The notes below the pieces were generated by a model that was not told the origin of the DNA, made no database searches, and saw only the letters and a program-made list of their open reading frames with translations. DNA of 64,000 bases from Microbacterium sp. zg-Y625 (GTDB taxonomy: Bacteria; Actinomycetota; Actinomycetes; Actinomycetales; Microbacteriaceae), in assembly GCF_030246925.1 (NCBI RefSeq), contig NZ_CP126740.1, forward strand, positions 1,488,001-1,552,000, written 5' to 3'. This document shows positions 28,564-37,408 of the stretch, piece after piece. Within the stretch, counting starts at the first letter, position 1; each line of letters starts with the position of its first letter. A program made the position numbers and the translations under genes.

Positions 28564-31500
28564 ATGCGAAGGGCAAACGCCGGTGGTGGAGTCGCCGACA
28601 AGCTCGGCAACCGATACGAACTCGCATGGGCGGTGCACTATGCGCTGCGCTGCGTCCAAGATGAGCGATGCAGTCTCACCCTTGAGGATCTTGATCCCGA
28701 GTTGGCGGATGGCTCTGAATTCACGTTCGTTGATGAACACGGCGCTGTGTCGGTTACCCAGGTGAAGCGGCAACACAGTAGCAATGATCATTGGACGGTC
28801 TCTGCTTTGCGGAGTCGGGGTGTCTTCGCGGCCGCGGCTCGGCACGTCACGGATGGCCGCGATTATCACTTCAGTTCGATGAGTCCTTGCGGGCCGCTCC
28901 GGGTTCTAAGTGAGTGGACGCGACAATCCGCCGACGTCGACCAATTCTTGACCCTGCAGCTCACGAAGACTTTGAGTCCAGTCTTCGACGAGCTTTCCGC
29001 TCCGGACGTGTTCGGTAGCGCAGAGCGGGCCTGGCACGTCCTGCGGGGCATGTGGTTCGAGACTGGAGATGAACAGCAACTCGTCAAAACCAACGCCATG
29101 CTCGGCAGCACCCTCCTCGAGGGCGCAGCGGAGACGCTCATTCCGGTTGCGGTCGGGGCAGTCCTTCTTCAGCATCTACGTCAGCGTCTGACGAGGCGGG
29201 AGTTGCTCAAGGAACTCGCCGAGCACGGGATCTTCGCTCGCGATGTATCGGCAAAGCAAACTGCCCATGAGGAGGTGGGCGCCGCGACAGAAAGCTGGCG
29301 GAGGACAGTGCAGCGGGAGTTGCTATCGCCACCAATCTCGCGCACAGAGTCTGCTGAGCTTGTTGAGCTGCTGCGCACCACCCGTCTGGCGCTTGTGGTG
29401 GGGGCAGCGGGCGGGGGTAAGACTTCGGTTGCCTATCAGGCGACGGGCGATCTCCAGGCAAACGGCGCCGAGGTGCTGGCGTTCCGCCTCGACCGCCGCG
29501 GATCATTTAGGTCCACCGCAGAGTTGGGTCGGCAGCTAGGGCTAAGCGACTCGCCGATCGCAGCGTTGCGCATGGCCGCGGACGGCCGCGAGGCATTTCT
29601 CGTCGTGGATCAGCTTGATGCTGTTTCGCTCGCGTCGGGCAGGTTATCTGAGCGTTACGACGTGATCGCCGACCTGATTGACGAAGCCATGGCCAGCGAT
29701 GGAGTCAGTGTCATCCTCGTCTGCCGTCTCTTCGACGTGGAGAATGACCATCGGATCCGCAAGCTTGACGCTCGCAAGGATGTTCAGCGGCTCAACGTCA
29801 AACCGCTGACCGACGAAGTCGTTGCGGATGCTGTACGCGCGATGGGTCTGAACCCAGAGGCTCTCACGCTGCCGCAGCGGGAACTGCTTCGAACGCCGCT
29901 CAACCTCGTCTTGCTTGAAACCGTTGCGACCCAAGCCGCTGCCCTCAGCTTCACATCAAGGGGCTCGCTATTTGAAGCGTTCTGGAACCGCAAACGCCAA
30001 ACTGTTCGAAGCTCGCATCCGGAGGTCCGCTTCAGCGATGTCTTAGCGCGTGTCGCGAACGCAGCGAGTGACCAGCAGAGCCTGTCGATCGACGTTGAGA
30101 TTCTTGACGGCGACGATTACATCAACGATGCGCACGTGCTGGCATCCGAGCAGGTTCTGGCCATCGACGGCGGCCGCGTTTCCTTCTTCCATGAGGCGTT
30201 CTTCGACTACACCTTCGCCCGTCAGTGGCTATCGAGGCAGCAGTCGATGGTGGAGTTCCTACGCGCCCAGGAGCAGGAGCTTTTCCGCCGAGCTCAAGTC
30301 CGGCAGATTCTCGAACTGCTGCGCGAACGGGATGAATCCCGCTGGCGCTCCGAGGTTCAGGCGGTGCTTAGTCATCCCGCGATCCGATATCACATCAAAG
30401 AGACGGTCGTCAGTGTCCTCGCCAACATTGGCGCACCGACCGGCGCGGATCTCGACCTCGTTCTGCACCTTGCGGCCACTCAACCCCCTCTGGCATCACG
30501 CATATGGCAGCAGATCGCTCGACCGAGCTGGTTCCGCTCGGTGTACGGCCGCGGCCTCGTCGAGGCGTGGCTAGATAGCACCGGTCCGGCCGAACGCGAG
30601 CGAGGCGTTGCGTTCTTGTCCAACGGTGGTGCAGATCATTCAGCAATCGTCATAGGACTCCTCAATGCGCGCATCGAGGCTCCCGACCACGCGCGGTGGC
30701 TCCAGCAGGTCGTACAGCAAACTGATCTGTATCAGGATCGACCTCTGTTCGAGCTTCTTCTCGATGCGGTGAGGCGCGGCGAAATCAGTCCAGTCGGCGA
30801 CAACTTGTGGCTGTCGACGCATGATCTCGCGAAGCGGAAGCCGCTCTGGGCGATAGAGCTGCTGCGTGCGAGTTTCGCCGAGAGCCCGTCAGCACTACTC
30901 GCTGGCGAAGACGGAAAGACTATCCTCCTTGGCAGCCGCGAGTATGGCGTCATCGAACTCATAAAGGAGTCCAGTAACTCGGAGCCGCGTGCCTTTGTTG
31001 ATGCGATCGTTCCGTATCTCCTGGACGTCATGCGAGAGACCGCAATGGAACCCATCCCCGGAGGACTGGTTCATGACCGCCATTTCAGTTTCCGGTTCGC
31101 GTCGCGGGCGGGCCTGGATGATGTCGATGACGTGCTCTACGACTGCGCCGGTCAAGCCCTCGCGGGTTGGGCGAAGAGTGATCCCATCACGGTCGAGCCC
31201 TGGCTGCAGACTCTGGCCGCGTCACCTTACGACGCGGCGCAAGCGCTCCTCTTCCGCGCACTTGTCGCCGGCGCTGCCAACTTCACCGAGTGGGCGGCGG
31301 AACTGATCCTTCAGGGCGGAACTCGGTTAGAGAGCGGCTACTCGTCAGATAGCCACTGGCTCTCTCGGGAAGTCGTCGAAGCCGTCGCACCTCTACTCTC
31401 GGACGAACTCCACGCCCGCCTCGAAGATCTGGTGCGCGACTTCCGCAATCCCTACGAGCACGGGGTCTCGTTCGGCTACACCGCGTTCAAGTTCCTCACT

Positions 31501-33036
31501 GCACTGGACCAGGAGCGTCTGACCGATACCGGAAGAAGACGCCTGGCTGAGTATCAGCGAAAGTTCGGAGTAGCCTCGCCGCATCCGCCGGCCGGCATCA
31601 TCAGTTACACGGTCGGCCCGCCGATCGCCGCGACGGCGGCCAGCAAGATGACCGACAAGCAATGGCTCCGCGCCATGACGAAGCACGACCAGGACGACCA
31701 CGACTATCGCCGAGAGCGTGACCCGTCGCTGGGCGGCGCCCGCGAACTGTCGCACGTGCTCAAGGAGCGCACAGCTCACGATCCGCTCAGGTTCGCCGGA
31801 CTCGCCCTGAGCATGACGGCCGAAACAAATCCGGCCTACCCCAGTGCTGTGCTCTGGGGGTTTGGTGAGGCGACTGTCCCGAGCGCCGCCCTCCCTGCGG
31901 TGTTCGACGCCATCCGGCACATCATGAGCCTCGGACTGACTGACTGTGATCGCTGGCTCGGCTGGTCTTTGCGGCGCGTCCTCGATGAGACCCCCCTCGA
32001 TCTTGTTGAGTTGGTGAGGGATCGCGCACTGCATGCGCCTCACCCACAAGACAACTCGCCGATCGTGACCCGTCAAGACGGCAAGCGGCACGGACGCGAC
32101 CTCCGTCAGGATGGCATCAATACCGCAAGAGGATCTCTCGCGGAAGAACTGGGTGATCTCCTGGTCCGCGATGCGCGTGGCGACCGCACCGCAGTCGTCG
32201 CCCGCCACCTCATCACGCTCGCTAGCGACCCGGTCCTGAGCGTCCGATCCTGCGTCGCGCACACCATCGCTGCCTGCCTCCGCCACGCACGGTCGACGGC
32301 CTACGCCGCATTCAATCGACTCATCGAGAGCGAGGACGCCCTTCTCGCGTCAGAGTCAGTTCGCAACCTGATGATCTACATCGGCAACGCGAACCCAGAG
32401 TTAATCGACCCTGTGATTGACCGGATGCTCGTCTCCAGCGACGCAGACGTGAGGAACGTAGGCGGAAGCATGGCTGCTTTCGCAGCACTTCAGTGGGAAC
32501 GGCCGCACTTACTTGAGCGAGCACTCGACGGGGACGTCGACATCAGGACGGGCGCGGCAGTCGTATGCAGTTCGCGAATCGATCGAGCCGCGAACTCAGA
32601 GCTCAACTTTGCTGCCCTGCGCCGACTCATGCACGACCCCGACGACAAAGTACGAAAGGCCGTCGGCGAACTGGCCATCCATCTCAAGGGCGAGAACCTC
32701 CGACCCTTCGCCAGCTTGCTTGGAGACCTGATTGCATCACCGAGCTACGTCCACGCGACCCCGCAACTGCTGATCGTCCTGCAAGAGGCCTCGCATAAGG
32801 TCGATGACCTCACGGACTTGGCCGCGCATCGCTTTCTCGACATATTCGGAAGCGAGATCGCGGATCTTCGCACGGGGGCTGCAGGCGACGCGCATTACAT
32901 CTCAGAGCTGGTGATTCGGGGCCTAGCCCAGGCAGACGACAGCGAACGTGTCTCAGCTCTGCTCGACATCATCGACCGGCTACTGCAACTTGGTGTCTAC
33001 GGAGTTGACCGTACCCTAGAGCACGCAGAACGGTAG
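28564..33036 (+). CDS. Avs-like STAND NTPase with N-terminal nuclease-like domain
   Basis: A 1490-residue single-chain protein. Residues 1–110 resemble the PD-(D/E)xK domain found as effector in DUF4297/Cap4-type proteins: GNRYELAWAV (Glu19), FTFVDEHG and TQVKRQHSS (Gln66, Lys68). A P-loop NTPase follows with Walker A GAAGGGKTS (Lys286) and Walker B FLVVDQLD (Asp349). From about residue 550 to the end it is helical and repeat-like with no catalytic motif, as expected of a sensor region. Order and size match the Avs group of antiphage STAND NTPases, in which target binding by the C-terminal repeats triggers oligomerisation and DNA cutting. GAGGGAGG just before the ATG at 28564 decides the start; GTG at 28543 lacks a site. 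Family placement is by pattern only. Confidence 0.8.
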   Translation: MRRANAGGGVADKLGNRYELAWAVHYALRCVQDERCSLTLEDLDPELADGSEFTFVDEHGAVSVTQVKRQHSSNDHWTVSALRSRGVFAAAARHVTDGRDYHFSSMSPCGPLRVLSEWTRQSADVDQFLTLQLTKTLSPVFDELSAPDVFGSAERAWHVLRGMWFETGDEQQLVKTNAMLGSTLLEGAAETLIPVAVGAVLLQHLRQRLTRRELLKELAEHGIFARDVSAKQTAHEEVGAATESWRRTVQRELLSPPISRTESAELVELLRTTRLALVVGAAGGGKTSVAYQATGDLQANGAEVLAFRLDRRGSFRSTAELGRQLGLSDSPIAALRMAADGREAFLVVDQLDAVSLASGRLSERYDVIADLIDEAMASDGVSVILVCRLFDVENDHRIRKLDARKDVQRLNVKPLTDEVVADAVRAMGLNPEALTLPQRELLRTPLNLVLLETVATQAAALSFTSRGSLFEAFWNRKRQTVRSSHPEVRFSDVLARVANAASDQQSLSIDVEILDGDDYINDAHVLASEQVLAIDGGRVSFFHEAFFDYTFARQWLSRQQSMVEFLRAQEQELFRRAQVRQILELLRERDESRWRSEVQAVLSHPAIRYHIKETVVSVLANIGAPTGADLDLVLHLAATQPPLASRIWQQIARPSWFRSVYGRGLVEAWLDSTGPAERERGVAFLSNGGADHSAIVIGLLNARIEAPDHARWLQQVVQQTDLYQDRPLFELLLDAVRRGEISPVGDNLWLSTHDLAKRKPLWAIELLRASFAESPSALLAGEDGKTILLGSREYGVIELIKESSNSEPRAFVDAIVPYLLDVMRETAMEPIPGGLVHDRHFSFRFASRAGLDDVDDVLYDCAGQALAGWAKSDPITVEPWLQTLAASPYDAAQALLFRALVAGAANFTEWAAELILQGGTRLESGYSSDSHWLSREVVEAVAPLLSDELHARLEDLVRDFRNPYEHGVSFGYTAFKFLTALDQERLTDTGRRRLAEYQRKFGVASPHPPAGIISYTVGPPIAATAASKMTDKQWLRAMTKHDQDDHDYRRERDPSLGGARELSHVLKERTAHDPLRFAGLALSMTAETNPAYPSAVLWGFGEATVPSAALPAVFDAIRHIMSLGLTDCDRWLGWSLRRVLDETPLDLVELVRDRALHAPHPQDNSPIVTRQDGKRHGRDLRQDGINTARGSLAEELGDLLVRDARGDRTAVVARHLITLASDPVLSVRSCVAHTIAACLRHARSTAYAAFNRLIESEDALLASESVRNLMIYIGNANPELIDPVIDRMLVSSDADVRNVGGSMAAFAALQWERPHLLERALDGDVDIRTGAAVVCSSRIDRAANSELNFAALRRLMHDPDDKVRKAVGELAIHLKGENLRPFASLLGDLIASPSYVHATPQLLIVLQEASHKVDDLTDLAAHRFLDIFGSEIADLRTGAAGDAHYISELVIRGLAQADDSERVSALLDIIDRLLQLGVYGVDRTLEHAER

Positions 33037-33225
33037 CGGTGTCGTTGCATTCACCGATGAGTCTGGCTACGGTGCACCGGCGAGGTATGCATGCATGCCG
33101 CACTAATCGGCGACCCAGCAACCACCCTCCCCCTTGAAGGGCAGCAGTTGGGGTCAAGTCGAGCGATCGCAATCGGATCGTGTGCTCCCTGAGGCGTACG
33201 CGACGTCCCCCCTCCGGGCATGGCA

Positions 33226-33238
33226 CGTATGGGGATCG
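33226..33238 (+). repeat. intergenic repeat, divergent copy
   Basis: CGTATGGGGATCG matches 11 of 13 positions of the core of the three repeats listed at 33936, 35134 and 35503. It lies in the 266-base gap after the Avs-like gene, 65 bases before the next gene. The rest of that gap shows nothing else I can support. Confidence 0.3.
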
Positions 33239-33302
33239 TCAGGTCATTCGCGGTCGGAGGCCGCGCTGTGCGCCTTCTCCCTTGAGCTGCCATGATCGAC
33301 CC

Positions 33303-33854
33303 GTGGATATCGCGGCTCTCATCATCTCTGGCCTGGCGGCGGTGATTGCCGGCCTCGGAACGCTCCTGTCCAACAAGCGCTCCAAGGAAGCGTTGCAACA
33401 GTCCCGCAAGGCGGTGACGACTTCGCTTTGGTCTGCTGCCCAGGAAGCTGTACAGCGCCTCATCGGGTTCGACCCGACGATGGAGCCGGTTGGCGAACGC
33501 CTCGCGAACCTGCGCATCGCGACTATTGATCTCGCCGACGAGTACACGGACTGGGACGGCCTGGACGTTTGGCTCGAGGCTGAGCGCGTCCTCGGGGCGA
33601 CCCTCGGACGGCAGGTCATGGATGCTGCTGAGCCGGGTGACACGGTTGAGCAGCGGCTTGAGCGTCTCGACCCGCTGATGACATGGGCACTAGCCCTCAG
33701 CCAGAATCTCCGCCTGTTCCGAGCCAAGGGTTATGACGGACCTGCGCTACTCAAGCTGCGCGCGCACGCCGAAGAGCTCGTCAAGGACATCCATGAGCGC
33801 CACGGGTGGCAATTGCCGCCGACTTCGAATCCTCGGCTCAAGACTCTCGACTAG
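33303..33854 (+). CDS. small membrane-anchored helical protein
   Basis: A 183-residue protein with an N-terminal membrane helix (AALIISGLAAVIAGLGTLL) and a soluble helical domain of about 150 residues (KAVTTSLWSAAQEAVQRLIG, LDVWLEAERVLGA, LLKLRAHAEELVKDIHERHG). GTG at 33303 is the best start; no ribosome site is visible, so a leaderless transcript is possible. It lies 266 bases after the Avs-like gene on the same strand. No family recognised. Confidence 0.6.
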   Translation: MDIAALIISGLAAVIAGLGTLLSNKRSKEALQQSRKAVTTSLWSAAQEAVQRLIGFDPTMEPVGERLANLRIATIDLADEYTDWDGLDVWLEAERVLGATLGRQVMDAAEPGDTVEQRLERLDPLMTWALALSQNLRLFRAKGYDGPALLKLRAHAEELVKDIHERHGWQLPPTSNPRLKTLD

Positions 33855-33935
33855 AGCGTGGGTGTACCCATTCCCTGCACGAGGATGCTGTCACAAGTCC
33901 TTTGGCGGCGCACGCGAAGTCCCGCTATCGTGCAC

Positions 33936-33952
33936 CGCCCGCATGAGGATCG
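33936..33952 (+). repeat. intergenic repeat copy 1
   Basis: One of three near-identical 17-base units with consensus CGCCCGCATRNGGATCR in gaps of the cargo region. This copy lies between the small membrane protein and the HEPN candidate. ATG within the unit opens a nine-codon frame ending TAG, which I do not call a gene. Confidence 0.5.
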
Positions 33953-33968
33953 AGCGCACGGTTGATGC

Positions 33969-34481
33969 CTAGCGGCGAAGCGCTCGCATATCCACGTCCA
34001 GGACCGCGTAGTACGCCTCGCAGAGCTGATCCGCGACGTTTCGAATATCGCTCTCGGGGACGACGACGCCCTGCCAATTCTTCGTGTAGAGCGCCACGTG
34101 GCCGTCCGCTAGGGCCCCGCCCATCGCGCGATGAAGCACTTGATTGCGCCTCGTGATGGCGAGATTTGCGAGGTTGAGTGCGCGGAGGCGCTCTTCCGTC
34201 AACGCGCTCTCATCCGGGTCAGGGATGGAGTCTGGAACCTCGGGGTCGCGGACCGGCGCGTCGGCGTTGACGAACTTCCGCAAGATGACGATGAGTGCAC
34301 CACCCGTCTTGCCTTCTACGAGCACATCGGTCTTCGCGTACGTGAGCCCTGAACAATCACGCACACCATCGGCCAGGGTTTGCTCGAGGAGCGCCGCCCA
34401 ATAGGCGACCATCCCGAGCGCCTTCAAGCCGTCATCGCTGAGAATCGTCTGATCCGCAGCCAGCGCGTCGTCGTTGGGCAC
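33969..34481 (-). CDS. candidate HEPN-domain protein
   Basis: A 170-residue all-helical protein. Near the C-terminus TRRNQVLHRAM contains RNxxxH (Arg112, Asn113, His117), the catalytic signature of HEPN ribonucleases, at the start of a helix as in that fold. The first helix (LGMVAYWAALLEQTLADGV) also fits. HEPN proteins act as RNA-cutting effectors in toxin–antitoxin, abortive infection and CRISPR systems. No partner nucleotidyltransferase (MNT) is adjacent. GTG start without a visible ribosome site. The call rests on the motif and helical pattern only. Confidence 0.55.
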   Translation of the reverse strand: MPNDDALAADQTILSDDGLKALGMVAYWAALLEQTLADGVRDCSGLTYAKTDVLVEGKTGGALIVILRKFVNADAPVRDPEVPDSIPDPDESALTEERLRALNLANLAITRRNQVLHRAMGGALADGHVALYTKNWQGVVVPESDIRNVADQLCEAYYAVLDVDMRALRR

Positions 34482-34766
34482 TCACTGAGACTAGCTCGCG
34501 ACTGCGGAGCACCATCGCTGGCCACCAAGCGGAATCGTGGAGCGCCCCGCCGTGGTCGATATTGGCTCTTGGTTCGCACAGACACGGTCAGTGTCCTGAA
34601 GCCGATCTCGGTGAGTATCGCAAGTTGCACCAGCGGGTGACATCACGACCTGGAGCACAAGCGCAGCGAGCCCCGGTCGCACGCTCCCGCGCGTGCGCGA
34701 CCCTCCGCCCTCGTGCATTGCCCGGTCGGGGATGGGAGCGAAGCGGGTACCTGCCACACTTCGGGG

Positions 34767-35081
34767 ATGGAGATTCACGCGACGGGCCACGCGGAACCTG
34801 CGTACGGCATTGAGGTCCCGATATACCGAGTGCAGTTCTGGGAGCAGCCCGCACCGGGCTACGCGCATAACCTCGACGCGTTCGTCCTCGTTGGTGCTTC
34901 CGGCGTTGAGGAGGCCCTGAAGTGGGCTTCTGACAATGCACGCGGCCGAGTTTGGGAACTTCTCCTTGAGATCGAGCCGGAGCCAGTCGGAGCCGGCCTC
35001 CAGGTCCGCCGGACCGCCCTCGCCAGGCTCGCGGGGACGAACCCGACCGAGCATTCGTACGTCGTCACGCTCACTGATTGA
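34767..35081 (+). CDS. hypothetical small protein
   Basis: A 104-residue soluble alpha/beta protein (IYRVQFWEQP, AFVLVGASGVEEALKWAS, YVVTLTD) with no family recognised. ATG at 34767 is preceded by CGGGG; the frame is open from 34713. The 285 bases between it and the HEPN candidate hold no convincing gene. It stands alone in the cargo region. Confidence 0.55.
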   Translation: MEIHATGHAEPAYGIEVPIYRVQFWEQPAPGYAHNLDAFVLVGASGVEEALKWASDNARGRVWELLLEIEPEPVGAGLQVRRTALARLAGTNPTEHSYVVTLTD

Positions 35082-35133
35082 CCGCGGCCACCGCCGAGGA
35101 TCCGGATTGCACGGCAACACCCTCAGCGTTCGT

Positions 35134-35150
35134 CGCCCGCATAGGGATCA
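35134..35150 (+). repeat. intergenic repeat copy 2
   Basis: Second copy of the 17-base unit (ATAGGG in place of ATGNGG), in the 70-base gap between the 104-residue protein gene and the small membrane protein gene, one base before the latter's stop codon. Confidence 0.45.
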
Positions 35151-35151
35151 A

Positions 35152-35412
35152 CTAGGGCCGGCTCGACCGACGACTCCGGACCTTGAGTGTGGTGATCACG
35201 CCGACGATGACAGACAGCGCGAGCCATAGCCAGAGTGACGTGTCAATCCCGACGATCGAGCGCTCGAATGCTCCGCATGCCGACGCTCCGCTGACGGGAG
35301 CATCGGCGCACCATCCGCCGGTGATCACCGGGGCGAAGAACACCGCGACGGCGAGGATTCCCGCAATGCCGAGCCACAGCACGGGCGCAACGCGCGAACC
35401 ACTCGTGGTCAT
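35152..35412 (-). CDS. small two-helix membrane protein
   Basis: An 86-residue protein with two hydrophobic helices (APVLWLGIAGILAVAVFFAP and LWLWLALSVIVGVITTL) and two Cys in the outer loop between them. No family recognised. It lies among orphan genes of the cargo region and is flanked on both sides by the 17-base repeat. Confidence 0.6.
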   Translation of the reverse strand: MTTSGSRVAPVLWLGIAGILAVAVFFAPVITGGWCADAPVSGASACGAFERSIVGIDTSLWLWLALSVIVGVITTLKVRSRRSSRP

Positions 35413-35502
35413 GGCCTCAGCAAATCAGATATTGCACGCTCGGGGAAGAATAAATACCGGCCGCGGCCGCAGCGCCGCTCGCGTGGTCCCACCATCGCGC
35501 AA

Positions 35503-35519
35503 CGCCCGCATGCGGATCG
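35503..35519 (+). repeat. intergenic repeat copy 3
   Basis: Third copy of the 17-base unit, in the gap between the small membrane protein gene and the acetyltransferase gene. An ATG in it opens a ten-codon frame ending TGA, which I do not call a gene. Confidence 0.5.
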
Positions 35520-35554
35520 CTCAGCGGGCACTGTTGTGCTGAGAGAATGCGAGC

Positions 35555-36085
35555 ATGCCGATTGCGTTGGGTGGGGAGCCTTTGGAGACGGATCGTCTCA
35601 TCCTTCGGCGCCCGCATGTCGGCGATGCCGCCGTCTATCGCGAGTTGTGGACCGAGCGCGATCCTCGGGTGCCGGCTCATCGGCGGATCAGTCCGGAGGG
35701 GCGACCGACCGTCGAGGACATCGCCGCGAAAATGAGCGTCGTGCATGACGAATCCGGTCCGAGGCTTCTGACGGTAGAGCTGAGGGGTACGGCTGACGTC
35801 ATCGGCTATTGCGGACTGACCGTTCACGGGATCGGATCACCCGACGAGCCGGAGTTGGCCTACGAGTTGCTTCGGGCCGCGCACAAACTCGGCTACGCGA
35901 CAGAGGCAGGTCAGGCGATTGTCGCGTGGGCGAGCAAGGCGGGCTACCGGCGCTTGTGGGCAGGGGTCTGGGACTGGAACATGGCGTCACGGCGGGTCCT
36001 AGACAAGCTCGGGTTCCGAGAAGTCGGACGTGCCAAACCCGAGTCCGCCCACGGATACACCCTGCTGACGGTCAAGGATCTCTAG
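35555..36085 (+). CDS. GNAT family N-acetyltransferase
   Basis: A 176-residue protein of the RimJ/RimL-like GNAT type: LETDRLILRRP at the start, ELAYELLRAAHKLGYATEAG for the acetyl-CoA loop, and NMASRRVLDKLGFREVGR at the end are all standard. It would acetylate an amine of a protein, antibiotic or small molecule with acetyl-CoA. GAGAG lies about ten bases upstream of the ATG. It is a free-standing cargo gene; the substrate is unknown. Confidence 0.85.
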   Translation: MPIALGGEPLETDRLILRRPHVGDAAVYRELWTERDPRVPAHRRISPEGRPTVEDIAAKMSVVHDESGPRLLTVELRGTADVIGYCGLTVHGIGSPDEPELAYELLRAAHKLGYATEAGQAIVAWASKAGYRRLWAGVWDWNMASRRVLDKLGFREVGRAKPESAHGYTLLTVKDL

Positions 36086-36171
36086 AAACCGCGACGTCCG
36101 CGCGAGCATCGGGCTACGGATATCCGATGTGGCGCCATCGCGTGCGCGTGACGACGAGGACGGCCACGAGA

Positions 36172-37140
36172 TCAGAGCGGGATGTCGGGCGCTCGCTCTG
36201 CACGATCCGACGTCAGCCATTGGAAGACGGCAAGAGATGAGGTGGGAGACACGGCGCCGGGACGTAGATATCCGGTGCTCGCTACTTCGAGAGCGCGGCG
36301 GCGCGGCTCGGTGTACACGTCGAGCGGGAGCAGCCCTGCACGGAAGCGCGTCCGCGAGATTTCGGCGACACGCGCCCGCAGTTCGAGTTCGTGATCGGGG
36401 AAGTAGGCGTCCGCCAAGGCCAGAACCTCGCGGACCGCGCGCCGGTCTTCTGATTGCCGCTGCATCGCGTGCACCAGCTCGGGTGGCGTCGCCGCGTCCT
36501 GTTCACGGATCCGAGCAATCTCCTCCCGGCTACGCTTCCGAGCGAAGAACGCGTCCGCCGCGGCGGCGTTGTGTCTCCGCTCCGCAGCCAGCACCCGGTG
36601 AAGCCGGCGGTCTGGCAGCCCGGCGCGTGCGCGACGACGGGACAGGCGCCGCGCTTCGTTCTCCCGCTGCCGATAGGACTCCAGTTGAGAAGGGCTGGGT
36701 GACCACTCGGACACACGGCCGGCCGCGCGTGCCCGGGCGACCGCGCGACGACGAGCCTCGTTCGCCTTCTGCGGGTCCGCGGCCTCTCGCGCGCGCCGGC
36801 GCTCGGCGATCGCGTCACGGTTCCGGTAGTAGTAATCGCGCTGAGCCTGCTTATACGCCTCCGCGTGCTTCTGCTTGTATCGCTCCCGTGCCTGCTGACG
36901 CTCTTCCGGATGCTCCCTGGCCCATGCCTTCGCCCGCTCAATCGCCTTCTGTCGACGTTCCTTCTCCACTCGCTCGCGTTGCGCGTGCCGCCGCTGACGC
37001 TCGCGGTTCGTGTTTCGGATGTGCTCACGGTTCCGCTCGCGATAGTCGGCGTAGTACGTCGGGTGAGCGTCGTTCCAGGCCTGCCGCTGTGCTTCCTGCC
37101 GCGCGGCACGCTCGTCGTCGTTGAGCGCGTTGTCACTCAT
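36172..37140 (-). CDS. Arg/Glu-rich helical repeat protein of the integrase operon
   Basis: A 322-residue, extremely charged protein. Residues 20–125 are a run of degenerate helical repeats around the pattern Y-x-x-x-N-R-E/D-x-x-x-x-R (ADYRERNREHIRNTNRERQR, DYYYRNRDAIAERRRA), and the C-terminal half has a globular part (VREVLALADAYFPDHELELR). It starts inside the end of the upstream gene (eight-base overlap) and is the last gene of the minus operon that begins with excisionase and integrase. A nucleic-acid-binding role is likely from composition; no family is recognised. The overlapping long plus-strand frame is a by-product of the Arg-rich sequence. Confidence 0.65.
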   Translation of the reverse strand: MSDNALNDDERAARQEAQRQAWNDAHPTYYADYRERNREHIRNTNRERQRRHAQRERVEKERRQKAIERAKAWAREHPEERQQARERYKQKHAEAYKQAQRDYYYRNRDAIAERRRAREAADPQKANEARRRAVARARAAGRVSEWSPSPSQLESYRQRENEARRLSRRRARAGLPDRRLHRVLAAERRHNAAAADAFFARKRSREEIARIREQDAATPPELVHAMQRQSEDRRAVREVLALADAYFPDHELELRARVAEISRTRFRAGLLPLDVYTEPRRRALEVASTGYLRPGAVSPTSSLAVFQWLTSDRAERAPDIPL

Positions 37141-37408
37141 CGCGACCCATAGCGAGCACGCCATTGAGTTGGGCGAGCGCGGTGAACAGCTCTTCGCGCG
37201 TCGCCGTCGGGTCGATGATCGCTCGCGCGATGAGAGCCCGCATCCTCTCCGACTCGGTGTCGGACACATCGCCGAGTCGGGCGATACACCACTCGATGTC
37301 CTCGGCGAGACGGTATGTCGGGTCATCTAGCTGGATACCGGGGTAGTAGAGGAACGCGAGCACCGCTACGTGTTGAAGGACGGCGTCGGCGTGGTCTCGA
37401 TCGGTCAT
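37133..37408 (-). CDS. hypothetical small protein of the integrase operon
   Basis: A 91-residue acidic helical protein (ADAVLQHVAVLAFLYYPGIQ, ESERMRALIARAIIDPTATREE). It begins in an ATGA overlap with the 65-residue frame upstream and overlaps the Arg-rich gene by eight bases. No family recognised. Position suggests a partner of the Arg-rich protein. Confidence 0.6.
   Translation of the reverse strand: MTDRDHADAVLQHVAVLAFLYYPGIQLDDPTYRLAEDIEWCIARLGDVSDTESERMRALIARAIIDPTATREELFTALAQLNGVLAMGRDE

Noticed and set aside
33943-33972. Nine- and ten-codon frames starting inside the 17-base repeats
   Set aside because: Their reading depends only on the repeat sequence; no ribosome site or conserved peptide supports them as genes.
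34491-35120. 209-codon minus-strand frame in the cargo region
   Set aside because: No motif, and it covers the better supported plus-strand gene at 34767–35081; composition is that of a chance frame.
36129-37124. 331-codon plus-strand Arg/Pro-rich frame in the integrase operon
   Set aside because: The minus frame shows helical repeats and coupled starts; the plus frame is its antisense in Arg-rich codons.
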